A stretch of DNA of 64,000 bases, from the NCBI RefSeq assembly GCF_023700005.1, contig NZ_JAMLJK010000001.1, forward strand, positions 62,001-126,000, written 5' to 3'. Shown here piece after piece: positions 56,935 to 64,000 of the stretch. The DNA is from Larsenimonas rhizosphaerae. Its GTDB lineage: Bacteria > Pseudomonadota > Gammaproteobacteria > Pseudomonadales > Halomonadaceae. A program made the translations under genes and the position numbers. The notes under the pieces are model-generated. The model was not told the origin of the DNA. It did no database searches and saw only the letters and a list, made by a program, of their open reading frames with translations. Position 1 is the stretch's first letter, and the number at the start of each line of letters is the position of its first letter.

Positions 56935-57906
56935 ATGGCAACAAGCACTCTGAATGTCGGGATCGTGATGGATCCCATTGCCGATATCAGCTTCAAGAAG
57001 GACACCTCGCTGGCGCTGCTGTGGGCCGCCCGAAAACGGGGCTGGAACCTGTTCTACATGGAACAGCGCCACCTGTACCTGGCCAACGGGCGAGCCATGG
57101 CGCGCATGGCACCACTTGAAGTGCATGAAGACCCTGCGCACTGGTACGATCTGGGCGAGTTCGAGGCCCGTGCCCTTGCCGAGCTGGATGTGATCCTGAT
57201 GCGCAAGGATCCGCCGGTCGATCACGAGTTCATCAACGCTACTCACCTGCTGGGATTTGCCGAACGTGAAGGCGTGCTGGTGGTGAATCCCACTCAGGCG
57301 CTCCTTACCTGCAATGAAAAGCTCTATGCCCAGCAGTTTACCCAGTGCCTGGTGCCGACGGTGGTGTCCTGTGATGACAAGGTGCTGCGGGCGTTCCAGG
57401 CTGAACAGGGCGATACCATTTTCAAGCCGCTCGACGGCATGGGTGGCACCGGTATTTTCCATATCGGGCCGGACGGTCGAAACATGGGGGCGGTCATCGA
57501 GCAGCTGACCCTGCGTGGCGAGCGCCAGATCATGGCTCAGCGCTACATTCCGGAAATTCGTGACGGGGATACCCGTATCCTGTTGATCGACGGTGAACCG
57601 GTGCCCTACGGTTTGGCACGTATCCCCAGTGCCGGTGAAGTCCGCGGCAATCTGGCCGCAGGTGGCCGCGGAGTTGCCCGTGAGCTGACCGACCGCGACT
57701 ACTGGCTGGTGGACCAGGTCAAGGCGTCCATCAAGGCGCAGGGGCTGATGTTTGTCGGTCTGGACGTGATAGGGGATTACATCACGGAAATCAACGTGAC
57801 AAGCCCGACCTGTGTGCGTGAAATCGATGCCCAGAAGGGTACCGATATCCCTGGCCTGTTGATGGATGCCATCGAACGTCGCCTTGCAGCCCGCAACAGC
57901 GCATAA
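56935..57906 (+). CDS. gshB: Glutathione synthase
   Basis: A 323-residue ATP-grasp ligase joining gamma-glutamylcysteine and glycine. It has GIVMDPIADISFKKDTSLAL at the start, MRKDPPVDHEFI, KPLDGMGGTGIF, the glycine-rich loop GNLAAGGRG and the metal-binding EINVTSPT. Length is typical. It heads the gshB-yqgE-ruvX-pyrR-pyrB series, an order well known in Pseudomonas. Confidence 0.96.
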   Translation: MATSTLNVGIVMDPIADISFKKDTSLALLWAARKRGWNLFYMEQRHLYLANGRAMARMAPLEVHEDPAHWYDLGEFEARALAELDVILMRKDPPVDHEFINATHLLGFAEREGVLVVNPTQALLTCNEKLYAQQFTQCLVPTVVSCDDKVLRAFQAEQGDTIFKPLDGMGGTGIFHIGPDGRNMGAVIEQLTLRGERQIMAQRYIPEIRDGDTRILLIDGEPVPYGLARIPSAGEVRGNLAAGGRGVARELTDRDYWLVDQVKASIKAQGLMFVGLDVIGDYITEINVTSPTCVREIDAQKGTDIPGLLMDAIERRLAARNSA

Positions 57907-57999
57907 AGCGGTGTTACACTAGCAGGCTGCGATTTTTATACCGGGCATGGCGTTGCCATGCCTTTCACTGATGTGTGCCCCGGGCACCAAGGGAGGCTC

Positions 58000-58557
58000 A
58001 TGCAGGGTTTGCAGGATCATTTTTTGCTGGCAATGCCTCACCTCGATGACGAGCAGTTTGCCGGAACGGTCAGCTACCTGTGCGACCACGATGACAAGGG
58101 GACGCTGGGACTGATTATCAACCAGCCATTGGCCCTGACACTCAAGGGGCTGTTTGATCAGCTCGAGCTGGGAGGCGAAGGCTCCCGTCACGCCGATCTG
58201 ACCGTCTTTTACGGCGGGCCGGTACACAAGGATCGCGGGTTCATCCTTCACCGCGGACAGGCTGCCGACTGGGATTCCAGCCTGCAGGTGACGCCGGATA
58301 TCGCGTTGACTACCTCGATGGATATCCTGCACGCCCTGGCCGAGGATCGGGGGCCGGATGAGGTGCTGGTCTGTCTGGGCTGTGCCGGCTGGGAATCCAA
58401 TCAACTGGCGCAGGAGCTCAAGGACAATACCTGGCTTACCGTCGAAGCAACGCCGGACATCCTGTTTCATGCCCCGCCGGCCGAGCGGCTGGAGCTTGCC
58501 GCGCGCTCTCTGGGCGTGGATTTGAGCCTCCTGTCGCGCGAGGCAGGTCATGGCTGA
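58000..58557 (+). CDS. UPF0301 family protein (YqgE/AlgH)
   Basis: A 185-residue protein of the YqgE/AlgH family. It has LQDHFLLAMPHLDDEQFAG at the start, GLIINQPLALTLKGLFDQL, FYGGPVHKDRGFILH and LVCLGCAGWESNQL. The molecular function is unknown. GGGAGG lies 4 nt before the ATG at 58000, which I preferred to a 14-codon longer frame. It lies in the conserved gshB-yqgE-ruvX series. Confidence 0.9.
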   Translation: MQGLQDHFLLAMPHLDDEQFAGTVSYLCDHDDKGTLGLIINQPLALTLKGLFDQLELGGEGSRHADLTVFYGGPVHKDRGFILHRGQAADWDSSLQVTPDIALTTSMDILHALAEDRGPDEVLVCLGCAGWESNQLAQELKDNTWLTVEATPDILFHAPPAERLELAARSLGVDLSLLSREAGHG

Positions 58558-58572
58558 TACGGCGGAGGCTTC

Positions 58573-59031
58573 ATGAGCAATGGGCAACGGCTGGTCATGG
58601 CCTTTGATTTCGGCTCGCGTCGCATCGGGGTGGCGGTCGGGCAGGAAATGCTGGGATCGACCACGCCCCTCGAGCCGCTGGCGGCGCGTGATGGCATTCC
58701 GGACTGGACGATCATCAGTCGACTGCTTCAGGAGTGGGAGCCGGACCTGCTGGTAGTAGGGCTGCCGCTGAACATGGATGATACCGAATCCGAGATGAGC
58801 CGGCGTGCCCGCAAGTTTGCCAATCGCCTGCACGGCCGTTACGGCCTTCCATTCGAGATGGTGGACGAGCGTGGCTCGACCCGGGAAGCCAAGGCCATCG
58901 CCCATGCCCGCGGGCACAAGGGTAACTACCGTCAGCACGGGGTGGACGGCATCGCTGCCCAGCTTATTCTGGCGGGATTTTTCGGGCGTGACGATGTCGT
59001 CGGCATGCTGCTTTCGGAGATAAACCAATGA
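58573..59031 (+). CDS. ruvX: Putative pre-16S rRNA nuclease / Holliday junction resolvase RuvX
   Basis: A 152-residue RNase H-fold protein (YqgF family). It has MAFDFGSRRIGVAVG, VVGLPLNMDDTESEMSRRA, VDERGST and HGVDGIAAQLIL, which carry the acidic residues of the family. In E. coli it acts in 16S rRNA 5'-end maturation. GGAGG precedes the ATG. The last codons overlap pyrR by 4 nt. Confidence 0.94.
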   Translation: MSNGQRLVMAFDFGSRRIGVAVGQEMLGSTTPLEPLAARDGIPDWTIISRLLQEWEPDLLVVGLPLNMDDTESEMSRRARKFANRLHGRYGLPFEMVDERGSTREAKAIAHARGHKGNYRQHGVDGIAAQLILAGFFGRDDVVGMLLSEINQ

Positions 59032-59534
59032 CCCTTCCCGATGTTTCTTCCCTGCTGGATGTGCTGGTCTCGAAGACCCGGGCGCACTTTTCGACCATGC
59101 CGGAGGCGCTGCAGAACGTGCAGCTGGTTGGCCTGCATACCGGTGGCGTCTGGGTGGCCGAGGCAATCGCCAGGGAGCTTGAATTGCCCCGTCCGGTCGG
59201 CACGCTGGATATCGGCTTCTGGCGTGATGACTTCTACCATCAGGGCCTGGCCCCCAATCGTCGTTCCACCTCGCTGCCCTTTGGTATCGAAGGTGCGCAT
59301 ATCCTGCTGGTCGATGATGTCATCATGTCAGGGCGAACCATTCGCGCAGCCATGAATGAGCTGTTTGATTTCGGCCGTCCTGAACGCATTACGCTGGTCA
59401 GTCTGATTGCCCTGCCTGGACGAGAATTACCGATTCAACCCGACGTTGTCGGGCTGGATCTGTCACTGCCTGCCGGACAGCGCATCAAGCTGACCGGGCC
59501 GGACCCGCTTATGTTGACGCTCAAGGAGACCTGA
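59028..59534 (+). CDS. pyrR: Bifunctional pyr operon regulator / uracil phosphoribosyltransferase PyrR
   Basis: A 168-residue protein with the PRPP-binding loop [17 protein letters not shown] and the region [16 protein letters not shown]. In Bacillus PyrR controls pyr mRNA; in Pseudomonas PyrR is also placed before pyrB, with a regulatory role. It overlaps the ruvX end by 4 nt and lies 1 bp before the pyrB start, so it is in the pyr operon. I see no PyrR-type attenuator in the leader, because there is no leader between the genes. Confidence 0.92.
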   Translation: MTLPDVSSLLDVLVSKTRAHFSTMPEALQNVQLVGLHTGGVWVAEAIARELELPRPVGTLDIGFWRDDFYHQGLAPNRRSTSLPFGIEGAHILLVDDVIMSGRTIRAAMNELFDFGRPERITLVSLIALPGRELPIQPDVVGLDLSLPAGQRIKLTGPDPLMLTLKET

Positions 59535-59535
59535 G

Positions 59536-60528
59536 ATGCAGATATGTCCCCCTGCCCTGCCTGGTGATGTTCAGCTTGATGAGCAGGGTCGCCTGCGTCA
59601 CTTTCTGGATATTCAGGGACTGCCTCGGGCACTGCTGACCGATATTCTGGATACCGCAGACAGCTTTCGTGGTATCGGTGATGCGCAGGTCAAGAAGGTG
59701 CCTCTGCTGCGTGGGCGTACTGTCGTCAATCTGTTTTTCGAAAACTCCACCCGCACCCGTGCCACCTTCGAACTGGCCGCCAAGCGCCTGTCGGCGGATG
59801 TGCTCAATCTGGATATTGGTACGTCTTCTTCCTCAAAGGGTGAAACCCTGAGAGATACCCTGTTCAATCTGGAAGCCATGCAGGCCGATGCCTTTGTCGT
59901 GCGTCATAGCGACTCCGGCGCGGCTCACTTCATCGCAAGCCAGGTAACGCCGCACGTGGCGATCATCAATGCCGGTGACGGGCGCCATGCCCACCCGACG
60001 CAGGCCATGCTCGACATGCTGACGATTCGCCGCCACAAGGGCGAGTTCTCGAACCTCAAGGTGGCCATTGTCGGCGACATTCTGCACTCCCGGGTAGCGC
60101 GCTCTCAGGTTCATGCATTGAAAACGCTGGGGGCTGGTGAGGTTCGGCTGGTGGCACCGCTGACACTGTTGCCCTCTCAGGTGGATGCCATGGGATGCCG
60201 GGTGTTTACCAACCTGCGTCAGGGCCTGAAGGATGTGGATGTCGTGATCATGCTGCGCCTGCAGAAGGAGCGTATGGACGGCGCGCTGTTGCCGTCTGAA
60301 GGCGAATTTTATCGCTACTATGGCCTGACACGTGAAACGCTGGCCTACGCACGGCCTGATGCCGTGGTCATGCATCCCGGCCCGATGAACCGTGGTGTCG
60401 AGATCGAGTCTGCCGTGGCGGACGGCCCGCAGTCCCTGATCATGGATCAGGTTACCAACGGCATAGCCGTTCGCATGGCCGTGCTGTCGATGGCGGTCAG
60501 TGGTCAGACGCAGAAAGGCGCTGCCTGA
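59536..60528 (+). CDS. pyrB: Aspartate carbamoyltransferase catalytic subunit
   Basis: A 330-residue enzyme of pyrimidine synthesis joining carbamoyl phosphate and aspartate. It has [19 protein letters not shown] (carbamoyl phosphate site), [27 protein letters not shown], and the substrate loop [17 protein letters not shown]. Length is that of the longer Pseudomonas class, which forms a complex with inactive PyrC'. AAGGAG precedes the ATG. In relatives pyrC' follows at once, but here it comes after about 870 bp. Confidence 0.96.
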   Translation: MQICPPALPGDVQLDEQGRLRHFLDIQGLPRALLTDILDTADSFRGIGDAQVKKVPLLRGRTVVNLFFENSTRTRATFELAAKRLSADVLNLDIGTSSSSKGETLRDTLFNLEAMQADAFVVRHSDSGAAHFIASQVTPHVAIINAGDGRHAHPTQAMLDMLTIRRHKGEFSNLKVAIVGDILHSRVARSQVHALKTLGAGEVRLVAPLTLLPSQVDAMGCRVFTNLRQGLKDVDVVIMLRLQKERMDGALLPSEGEFYRYYGLTRETLAYARPDAVVMHPGPMNRGVEIESAVADGPQSLIMDQVTNGIAVRMAVLSMAVSGQTQKGAA

Positions 60529-60555
60529 AGCGTCTCGGGATCACCTGTGTTGCTG

Positions 60556-60582
60556 CGCCGCCTTCGGGCGGCGTTGTTGTTT
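60556..60582 (+). terminator. Rho-independent terminator of pyrB with UUCG tetraloop
   Basis: CGCCGCC, TTCG, GGCGGCG (60556-60573), then TTGTTGTTTT. It indicates that the gshB-to-pyrB transcript ends here and does not reach pyrC'. Confidence 0.8.
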
Positions 60583-60802
60583 TCGTTGTCTGAAAAGTCG
60601 CGGAGCCGGTAGCCGGAAACATGTCGGTACGGGTGCCCTCGAACTTCCCATCGTAAATCGCTGAGACCAGGCGTAATGGCATGAGCCCTCCGGTCGACTA
60701 CCCCATGGTTTGAGCGCGCACTGCCGGCATGCCGGAAAATCCCTGTCTTCGAGTACCCCTGATACTTCAGTTCGCTGGTCAGTTCGGGATGCCCTGTCGG
60801 GC

Positions 60803-60833
60803 AAAAAAAGCGCGCCATCGAGCGCGTTTTTTC
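60803..60833. terminator. Terminator-like hairpin in the pyrB-pyrC' gap
   Basis: A7, GCGCG, CCATCGA, GCGCG, T6. A/T tracts on both sides make it symmetrical. On the plus strand it would end a short transcript begun between 60583 and 60800; on minus, one coming from the right. Confidence 0.55.
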
Positions 60834-60853
60834 GTTTGAATACCCGAGTGAGT

Positions 60854-60958
60854 ATGCCACTGTATTTCTACGCGTTTGGCGCGTTTGGCGCGTTTGGCGT
60901 TTTTTGGGCGTTAAATGGCGCAGGATCGGCGCTTTTTGTGTTGTCCTTTTTCTGGTGA
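60854..60958 (+). CDS. Possible 34-residue hydrophobic peptide gene with FGA repeats
   Basis: An ATG frame starting MPLYFYAFGAFGAFGVFWAL and ending LFVLSFFW, hydrophobic throughout. Three copies of CGCGTTTGG encode the repeated Ala-Phe-Gly. There is no clear ribosome site and no known similarity. It may be a small membrane peptide or a chance frame over a tandem repeat. Confidence 0.2.
   Translation: MPLYFYAFGAFGAFGVFWALNGAGSALFVLSFFW
60871..60897 (+). repeat. Tandem repeat, 3 x 9 bp (CGCGTTTGG)
   Basis: Three exact copies of CGCGTTTGG in a row, followed by a partial copy. Such a unit can vary by slippage. It is 9 bp, so copy changes would keep any reading frame. Confidence 0.75.
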
Positions 60959-61214
60959 AGCGGGTGCGGACATCGTTTGAGCAGCATAGGAGGTCATGCG
61001 CTCTTTTTATTGGTCATGGTGGGAGGGGCAAGCACTGACGACTGCATGCATGAAATGACGAATTCAATGTCTTTACGGCGTCGCGACGATTTTCAGAAAT
61101 ATAAGCATTCGCCGGTCAATATCATGCATGGTTCATCATTACTGCCTCGGTTATCAAGGCTATTTTCTCCCCGTTACAAGTTAGCAGCCTATCAGTTTTC
61201 ACGTCTTTATCTAA

Positions 61215-61248
61215 TTACGTAATTAAATACGTAAAGTTGCCGTATAAT
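61215..61248 (+). promoter_or_regulatory. Inverted repeat operator candidate with TATAAT -10 before pyrC'
   Basis: TTACGTA (61215-61221) and TACGTAA (61228-61234) are perfect inverted arms around ATTAAA. Nine bp downstream is a consensus TATAAT (61243-61248). The arms cover the place where a -35 box would be, which fits repressor or activator control. The start would be near 61255, about 147 bp before pyrC'. A second, weaker -10 (TATACT, 61359-61364) lies nearer to pyrC'. Confidence 0.45.
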
Positions 61249-61401
61249 CTTCTGTCACGCTGGCGGACAGGTGCTCTGCCGTGTGAAACGATGCCATTGC
61301 ATCGATCAGGGAAGTGAGGCGACAGGGGCTGTTCGTTTTTCCGCCTGGCAAAGGGCGCTATACTCTGGCGCGACGTCGATCCACCACATGAGAGGCCGCC
61401 C

Positions 61402-62712
61402 ATGCCGCGTATTGCCCTTGCACCAGATAACTTGCCACGCCGCTACAGTTTGAGCGGTGGCCATGTGCTGGATCTGACCCAAGGAATCAATGAGGTGGCC
61501 ACGCTCTATATCGACGATGGCCGGATTGCGGCCATCGATACGCCGCCGGAAGGGTTTGACGGTGTGCAGGACTTTGACGTGGCTGGCTTGCTGGTGACGC
61601 CGGGGCTCATCGACATTGCTCCTCATCTGCGAGATCCGGGGCCGAGGTACAAGGGACAGTTGACCAGTGAAGTGCAGGCGGCGCTGGCCGGTGGCTATAC
61701 CACCCTGTGCCCTCGGCCGGATACGTCACCGGTACTGGACAACCCGTCCCATATTCAGACCCTGCTGAGCAAGGCCGAGGCGCTGGGGTCGGTGCGGGTG
61801 CTGCCGCTGGGTGCGCTGACGCAGGGGCTTTCCGGACAGCTGTTGACCAATATGGCCGGCCTCAAGCAGGCAGGCTGCGTGGCGCTGACCAACCTGCGCC
61901 AGCCCATCGCGGATACCCGCGTCATGCTGCGCTGCCTTGAATATGCGGCCACCTTTGATATCCCGGTTCATATTCAGCCGGAGGATGCCGCTCTGGCGGC
62001 CGGAGGGTGTGCCCATGAAGGGGTTATTTCCGCACGTCTGGGGCTTTCCGGAATTTCGGATACGGCCGAGATCATGGCGTTGTCTCAATGGCTGATGCTG
62101 ATCGAGCAGACCGGGGTGCGGGCCCACTTCTCCCTGCTGTCGGCCGGGCGAAGCGTTGATCTGATCGCACAGGCCAAGGCCCGGGGTCTGGATGTGACGG
62201 CTGATGTCGGCATTGCCCACCTGCACTGGACAGACCGATTGCTCGAAGGGTTTGACAGCCGCTTTCACTTCCAGCCACCGCTGCGGGACAAAAGTGATCG
62301 CACGCTTCTGCGAGAAGGGCTCAGTGAAGGGATCATTGATGCGATCGTGAGCGATCACCTGCCCCATGAGGCAGCCGCCAAGCTGGCACCCTTTGCTGCT
62401 TCACAGCCGGGCATGGCAAGTCTTGAAACCTGTTTCAGCATGGGCATGGCGCTGGTGGACAAGGGCGTGCTGGGTTTACCGCGTCTGGTCGAGGCGCTGA
62501 CTCGAGGACCTGCCATGGTGCTCGGCGAACCGCTGGGCCATCTGAGCCCGGGGAGCCCGGCCGATCTGGCACTGTTTGATCTTGAGCGGACATGGACGCC
62601 GGCCGAGTCCGACTGGCACTCGGCCGGCTTCAATACGCCGCTGGCTGGCGTAGCTCTCAAGGGGCAGTGTGTGGCCACACTGACCCGCGGCGTGGCCCGT
62701 TACGTCGCGTGA
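61402..62712 (+). CDS. Dihydroorotase-like protein PyrC' (probably inactive)
   Basis: A 436-residue amidohydrolase-fold protein. In Pseudomonas such a PyrC' is catalytically inactive and is needed for assembly of the aspartate carbamoyltransferase complex with PyrB. Here the metal-binding HxH is lost: the motif reads IDIAPHLRDPG instead of the usual DxHxHLRxPG. Later residues such as HIQPED and SDHLPH remain. Usually pyrB and pyrC' adjoin; here they are separated by a terminator and about 820 bp. GAGAGG lies upstream of the ATG. It converges with the next gene (22 bp). Confidence 0.86.
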   Translation: MPRIALAPDNLPRRYSLSGGHVLDLTQGINEVATLYIDDGRIAAIDTPPEGFDGVQDFDVAGLLVTPGLIDIAPHLRDPGPRYKGQLTSEVQAALAGGYTTLCPRPDTSPVLDNPSHIQTLLSKAEALGSVRVLPLGALTQGLSGQLLTNMAGLKQAGCVALTNLRQPIADTRVMLRCLEYAATFDIPVHIQPEDAALAAGGCAHEGVISARLGLSGISDTAEIMALSQWLMLIEQTGVRAHFSLLSAGRSVDLIAQAKARGLDVTADVGIAHLHWTDRLLEGFDSRFHFQPPLRDKSDRTLLREGLSEGIIDAIVSDHLPHEAAAKLAPFAASQPGMASLETCFSMGMALVDKGVLGLPRLVEALTRGPAMVLGEPLGHLSPGSPADLALFDLERTWTPAESDWHSAGFNTPLAGVALKGQCVATLTRGVARYVA

Positions 62713-62734
62713 TGCATCACGCCACGGGAGCAGG

Positions 62735-63607
62735 TTATTTTTCCAGCCAGCGATAAATGCCGGCAATATCTTCCTTGGACAGGCCATTCTCGTCGGCTTC
62801 TGTCCACAGGGATTCAATGCGCTCAAGCCCCGGCATCGGTTGATCGCCGGCGGCCTGAAGTGCCAGGCGGGCATCCTTCAGCCCCCATTCCAGCGCCATC
62901 TGAGCGTCAAAGTCACCGCTTTTGATCATGTCGAGCTTGGCCTTGACGTAGGGGGCTGCCAGTGGGCCGCCGTCGAGTACGGACCAGAAGTCATCGGTGG
63001 AAAATCCCAGTCTTTCGGCCAGTCGAGCGCTCTCGGCAATGCCCTGCATCATTTCAATCAGCCAGGCATTGACCACCAGTTTCATGCGCGAGCCGGCACC
63101 GGCCTCACCCAGCCAGCGGGCCCCCTTGGAGATGGCGCCAAATACGGCGTCGATGTGGGGTGACCTGTCGCGTTCACCACTGGCCAGTACCAGTACCTGC
63201 GCCTTTTCGGCCGGGGCCTTGGTGCCGGATACCGGGGCATCAATGAAGACAACATCCGGCCGCTGCTGCTGAACGGCGTTCATCAGCGTTTCGGTCGGCT
63301 CAACGCCGAGTGTGCCCATCTGCAGCAGCGTCGCACCCTCCGGCATGGCTTCAAGGGCCCGGCCGCTGTCCAGCAGTACGTCGCGTGTGGTCTCCATGTC
63401 CGGCAGCATGGTCAGTACTACCTGCGCTCCCTTGACCGCTTCGGACGGCGTATCGCACAGGGCGGCCCCCTTCGCTTCCAGATCCTCGCCACGGGCGCGG
63501 GTACGGTTCCAGAGTCGAACGGTCATGTTGCTGGCCAGCAGATTCGCGGCAAAGGCGTGGCCCATGGCGCCCAGGCCCAGTACGGCAATAGTCGGTGTGT
63601 CGGACAT
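62735..63607 (-). CDS. NAD(P)-dependent beta-hydroxyacid dehydrogenase (HIBADH/GlxR-like)
   Basis: A 290-residue enzyme of the 3-hydroxyisobutyrate/tartronate semialdehyde reductase family. It has the nucleotide-binding VLGLGAMGHAFAANLL, the substrate region FIDAPVSGTKAPAEKAQ (usual DAPVSGG), and the catalytic lysine in GAGSRMKLVVNAW. The substrate cannot be decided. It is a single gene, convergent with pyrC' and divergent from the transporter that follows. Confidence 0.85.
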   Translation of the reverse strand: MSDTPTIAVLGLGAMGHAFAANLLASNMTVRLWNRTRARGEDLEAKGAALCDTPSEAVKGAQVVLTMLPDMETTRDVLLDSGRALEAMPEGATLLQMGTLGVEPTETLMNAVQQQRPDVVFIDAPVSGTKAPAEKAQVLVLASGERDRSPHIDAVFGAISKGARWLGEAGAGSRMKLVVNAWLIEMMQGIAESARLAERLGFSTDDFWSVLDGGPLAAPYVKAKLDMIKSGDFDAQMALEWGLKDARLALQAAGDQPMPGLERIESLWTEADENGLSKEDIAGIYRWLEK

Positions 63608-63823
63608 GATGTGCTCGTGATGTTATGAAGGTCCATTGAGCGTACCAGGTGTGAGAGCGGGCTTCCACGTGCAATGTCCTGGCTGGCTGTGCCCGATCGT
63701 TTTTTCCTGCTGACGTCGAATGCTTCGTATATACAGCGCTTTATTAGCTACATTTGAAATCAAGCCTGTTGAGCCCAGGGCCTGGCAGGTTGCCTGAAAC
63801 AATAACAATATCCGGAGGGCAGG

Positions 63824-64000
63824 ATGAGTCAGTTCACGATATGGGATACGTTGGTGCTGGTGGTTTACATCGCACTGACGGCAGCCGTCGGGGCCTGGGT
63901 GGGCCGCAAGCAGGGATCGACCGAGGATTATTTCCTTGGCGGACGCAGGATTCCCTGGTGGGCGGTAGGGCTCTCGGTCATGGCCACCCAGGCCAGTGCC
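63824..64000 (+). CDS. Sodium:solute symporter, partial (window ends inside gene)
   Basis: The first 59 codons of a membrane transporter, beginning MSQFTIWDTLVLVVYIALTA. The first membrane helix is followed by GRKQGSTEDYFLGGRRIPWW and GLSVMATQASA. This is the start of SSS-family symporters, where sodium and substrate sites lie in the second helix. GGAGG lies 6 nt before the ATG. The substrate is unknown from this fragment. Confidence 0.88.
   Translation, partial: MSQFTIWDTLVLVVYIALTAAVGAWVGRKQGSTEDYFLGGRRIPWWAVGLSVMATQASA

Larger units (their letters stand above)
60583..61401. other. Gene-poor stretch between pyrB and pyrC'
   Basis: About 820 bp after the pyrB terminator, with no recognised gene. 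The first third (60600-60800) is GC-balanced and contains small palindromes such as CCGGCATGCCGG. Then come a second terminator-like element (60803-60833), a 9-bp tandem repeat with a possible small hydrophobic frame (60854-60958), and from about 61000 an AT-richer stretch ending in a palindromic operator-like element and TATAAT (61215-61248). A frame on the minus strand, 60504-60860, resembles nothing that I know. The region may be a remnant of an insertion or hold small RNAs. Confidence 0.5.

Noticed and set aside
57919-59166. 415-codon minus-strand frame across yqgE, ruvX and pyrR
   Set aside because: Three recognised genes with good starts lie on the other strand; the frame has no similarity to a known family.
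60334-60346. CACGTGAAAC in pyrB as parS
   Set aside because: Only the right half matches; the left half (CTGA) does not form the palindrome.
60504-60860. 118-codon minus-strand frame in the pyrB-pyrC' gap
   Set aside because: It starts upstream of a terminator-like hairpin, runs into pyrB, and resembles no known family. I could not exclude a decayed gene, so it is only mentioned in the gap entry.

Overview
The window is about 64 kb of chromosome around a replication-origin locus, dense in housekeeping genes, with no tRNA, rRNA operon, insertion sequence, prophage or CRISPR array that I can see. Gene order and protein features point to a gammaproteobacterium, most probably a halophilic or halotolerant member of the Halomonadaceae (inference). 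The reasons are the rpmH-dnaA-dnaN-recF-gyrB block, Pseudomonas-like glycine betaine catabolism (gbcAB, dgcAB, gbdR), zapA-6S RNA-fau, and pyrR-pyrB-pyrC'. I cannot fix the genus from sequence alone.

Layout. 1-6.6 kb: mnmE, a flavin-reductase-like gene, pgm, yidC, rnpA and rpmH, mostly on the minus strand. 6.58-6.97 kb: the rpmH-dnaA intergenic region, with three exact DnaA boxes, is a probable oriC. 7-13.2 kb: dnaA, dnaN, recF, gyrB. 13.3-15 kb: argC and gmhB, convergent. 15.2-27.4 kb: a betaine degradation locus made of the regulator gbdR, an M19-like protein, a DUF5943-type protein, dgcA, dgcB, an ETF-like pair and a small unknown, facing gbcA and its divergent partner gbcB. Together these would take glycine betaine to dimethylglycine and then sarcosine, passing electrons through flavin and Fe-S carriers to the membrane. 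27.7-30.8 kb: glyQS. 30.9-41.9 kb: lipopolysaccharide inner-core genes (hldD, waaF, two glycosyltransferases, a LapC/YejM-type protein, kdkA, a family-9 glycosyltransferase, hldE, waaA). With gmhB these cover most of heptose precursor synthesis and inner-core assembly. 41.9-45.8 kb: rpiA, ilvA, a 31-residue membrane microprotein, fau, 6S RNA, zapA. 45.9-53.1 kb: ygfB, ubiH, ubiI, then ctpA-envC-gpmI. 53.3-57.9 kb: rhodanese, secB, rsmE, poxB, gshB. 58-62.7 kb: yqgE, ruvX, pyrR, pyrB, a gene-poor stretch of about 870 bp, and pyrC'. The window ends with a dehydrogenase and the start of a sodium:solute symporter.

The most striking structure not explained by genes is a series of seven 16-bp palindromes matching the chromosomal centromere site parS. 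Four are exact TGTTTCACGTGAAACA and three carry the same single substitution. They run from 10.1 to 33.0 kb; one lies inside recF and one is built into an intergenic terminator palindrome. Other notable items are a 50-bp perfect palindrome after gbdR, an M19 homologue without its usual HxD metal motif, a DgcA missing one of four iron-sulfur cysteines, kdkA and a glycosyltransferase gene with overlapping start codons, the lack of yidD and pepP in their usual places, and the interrupted pyrB-pyrC' junction.
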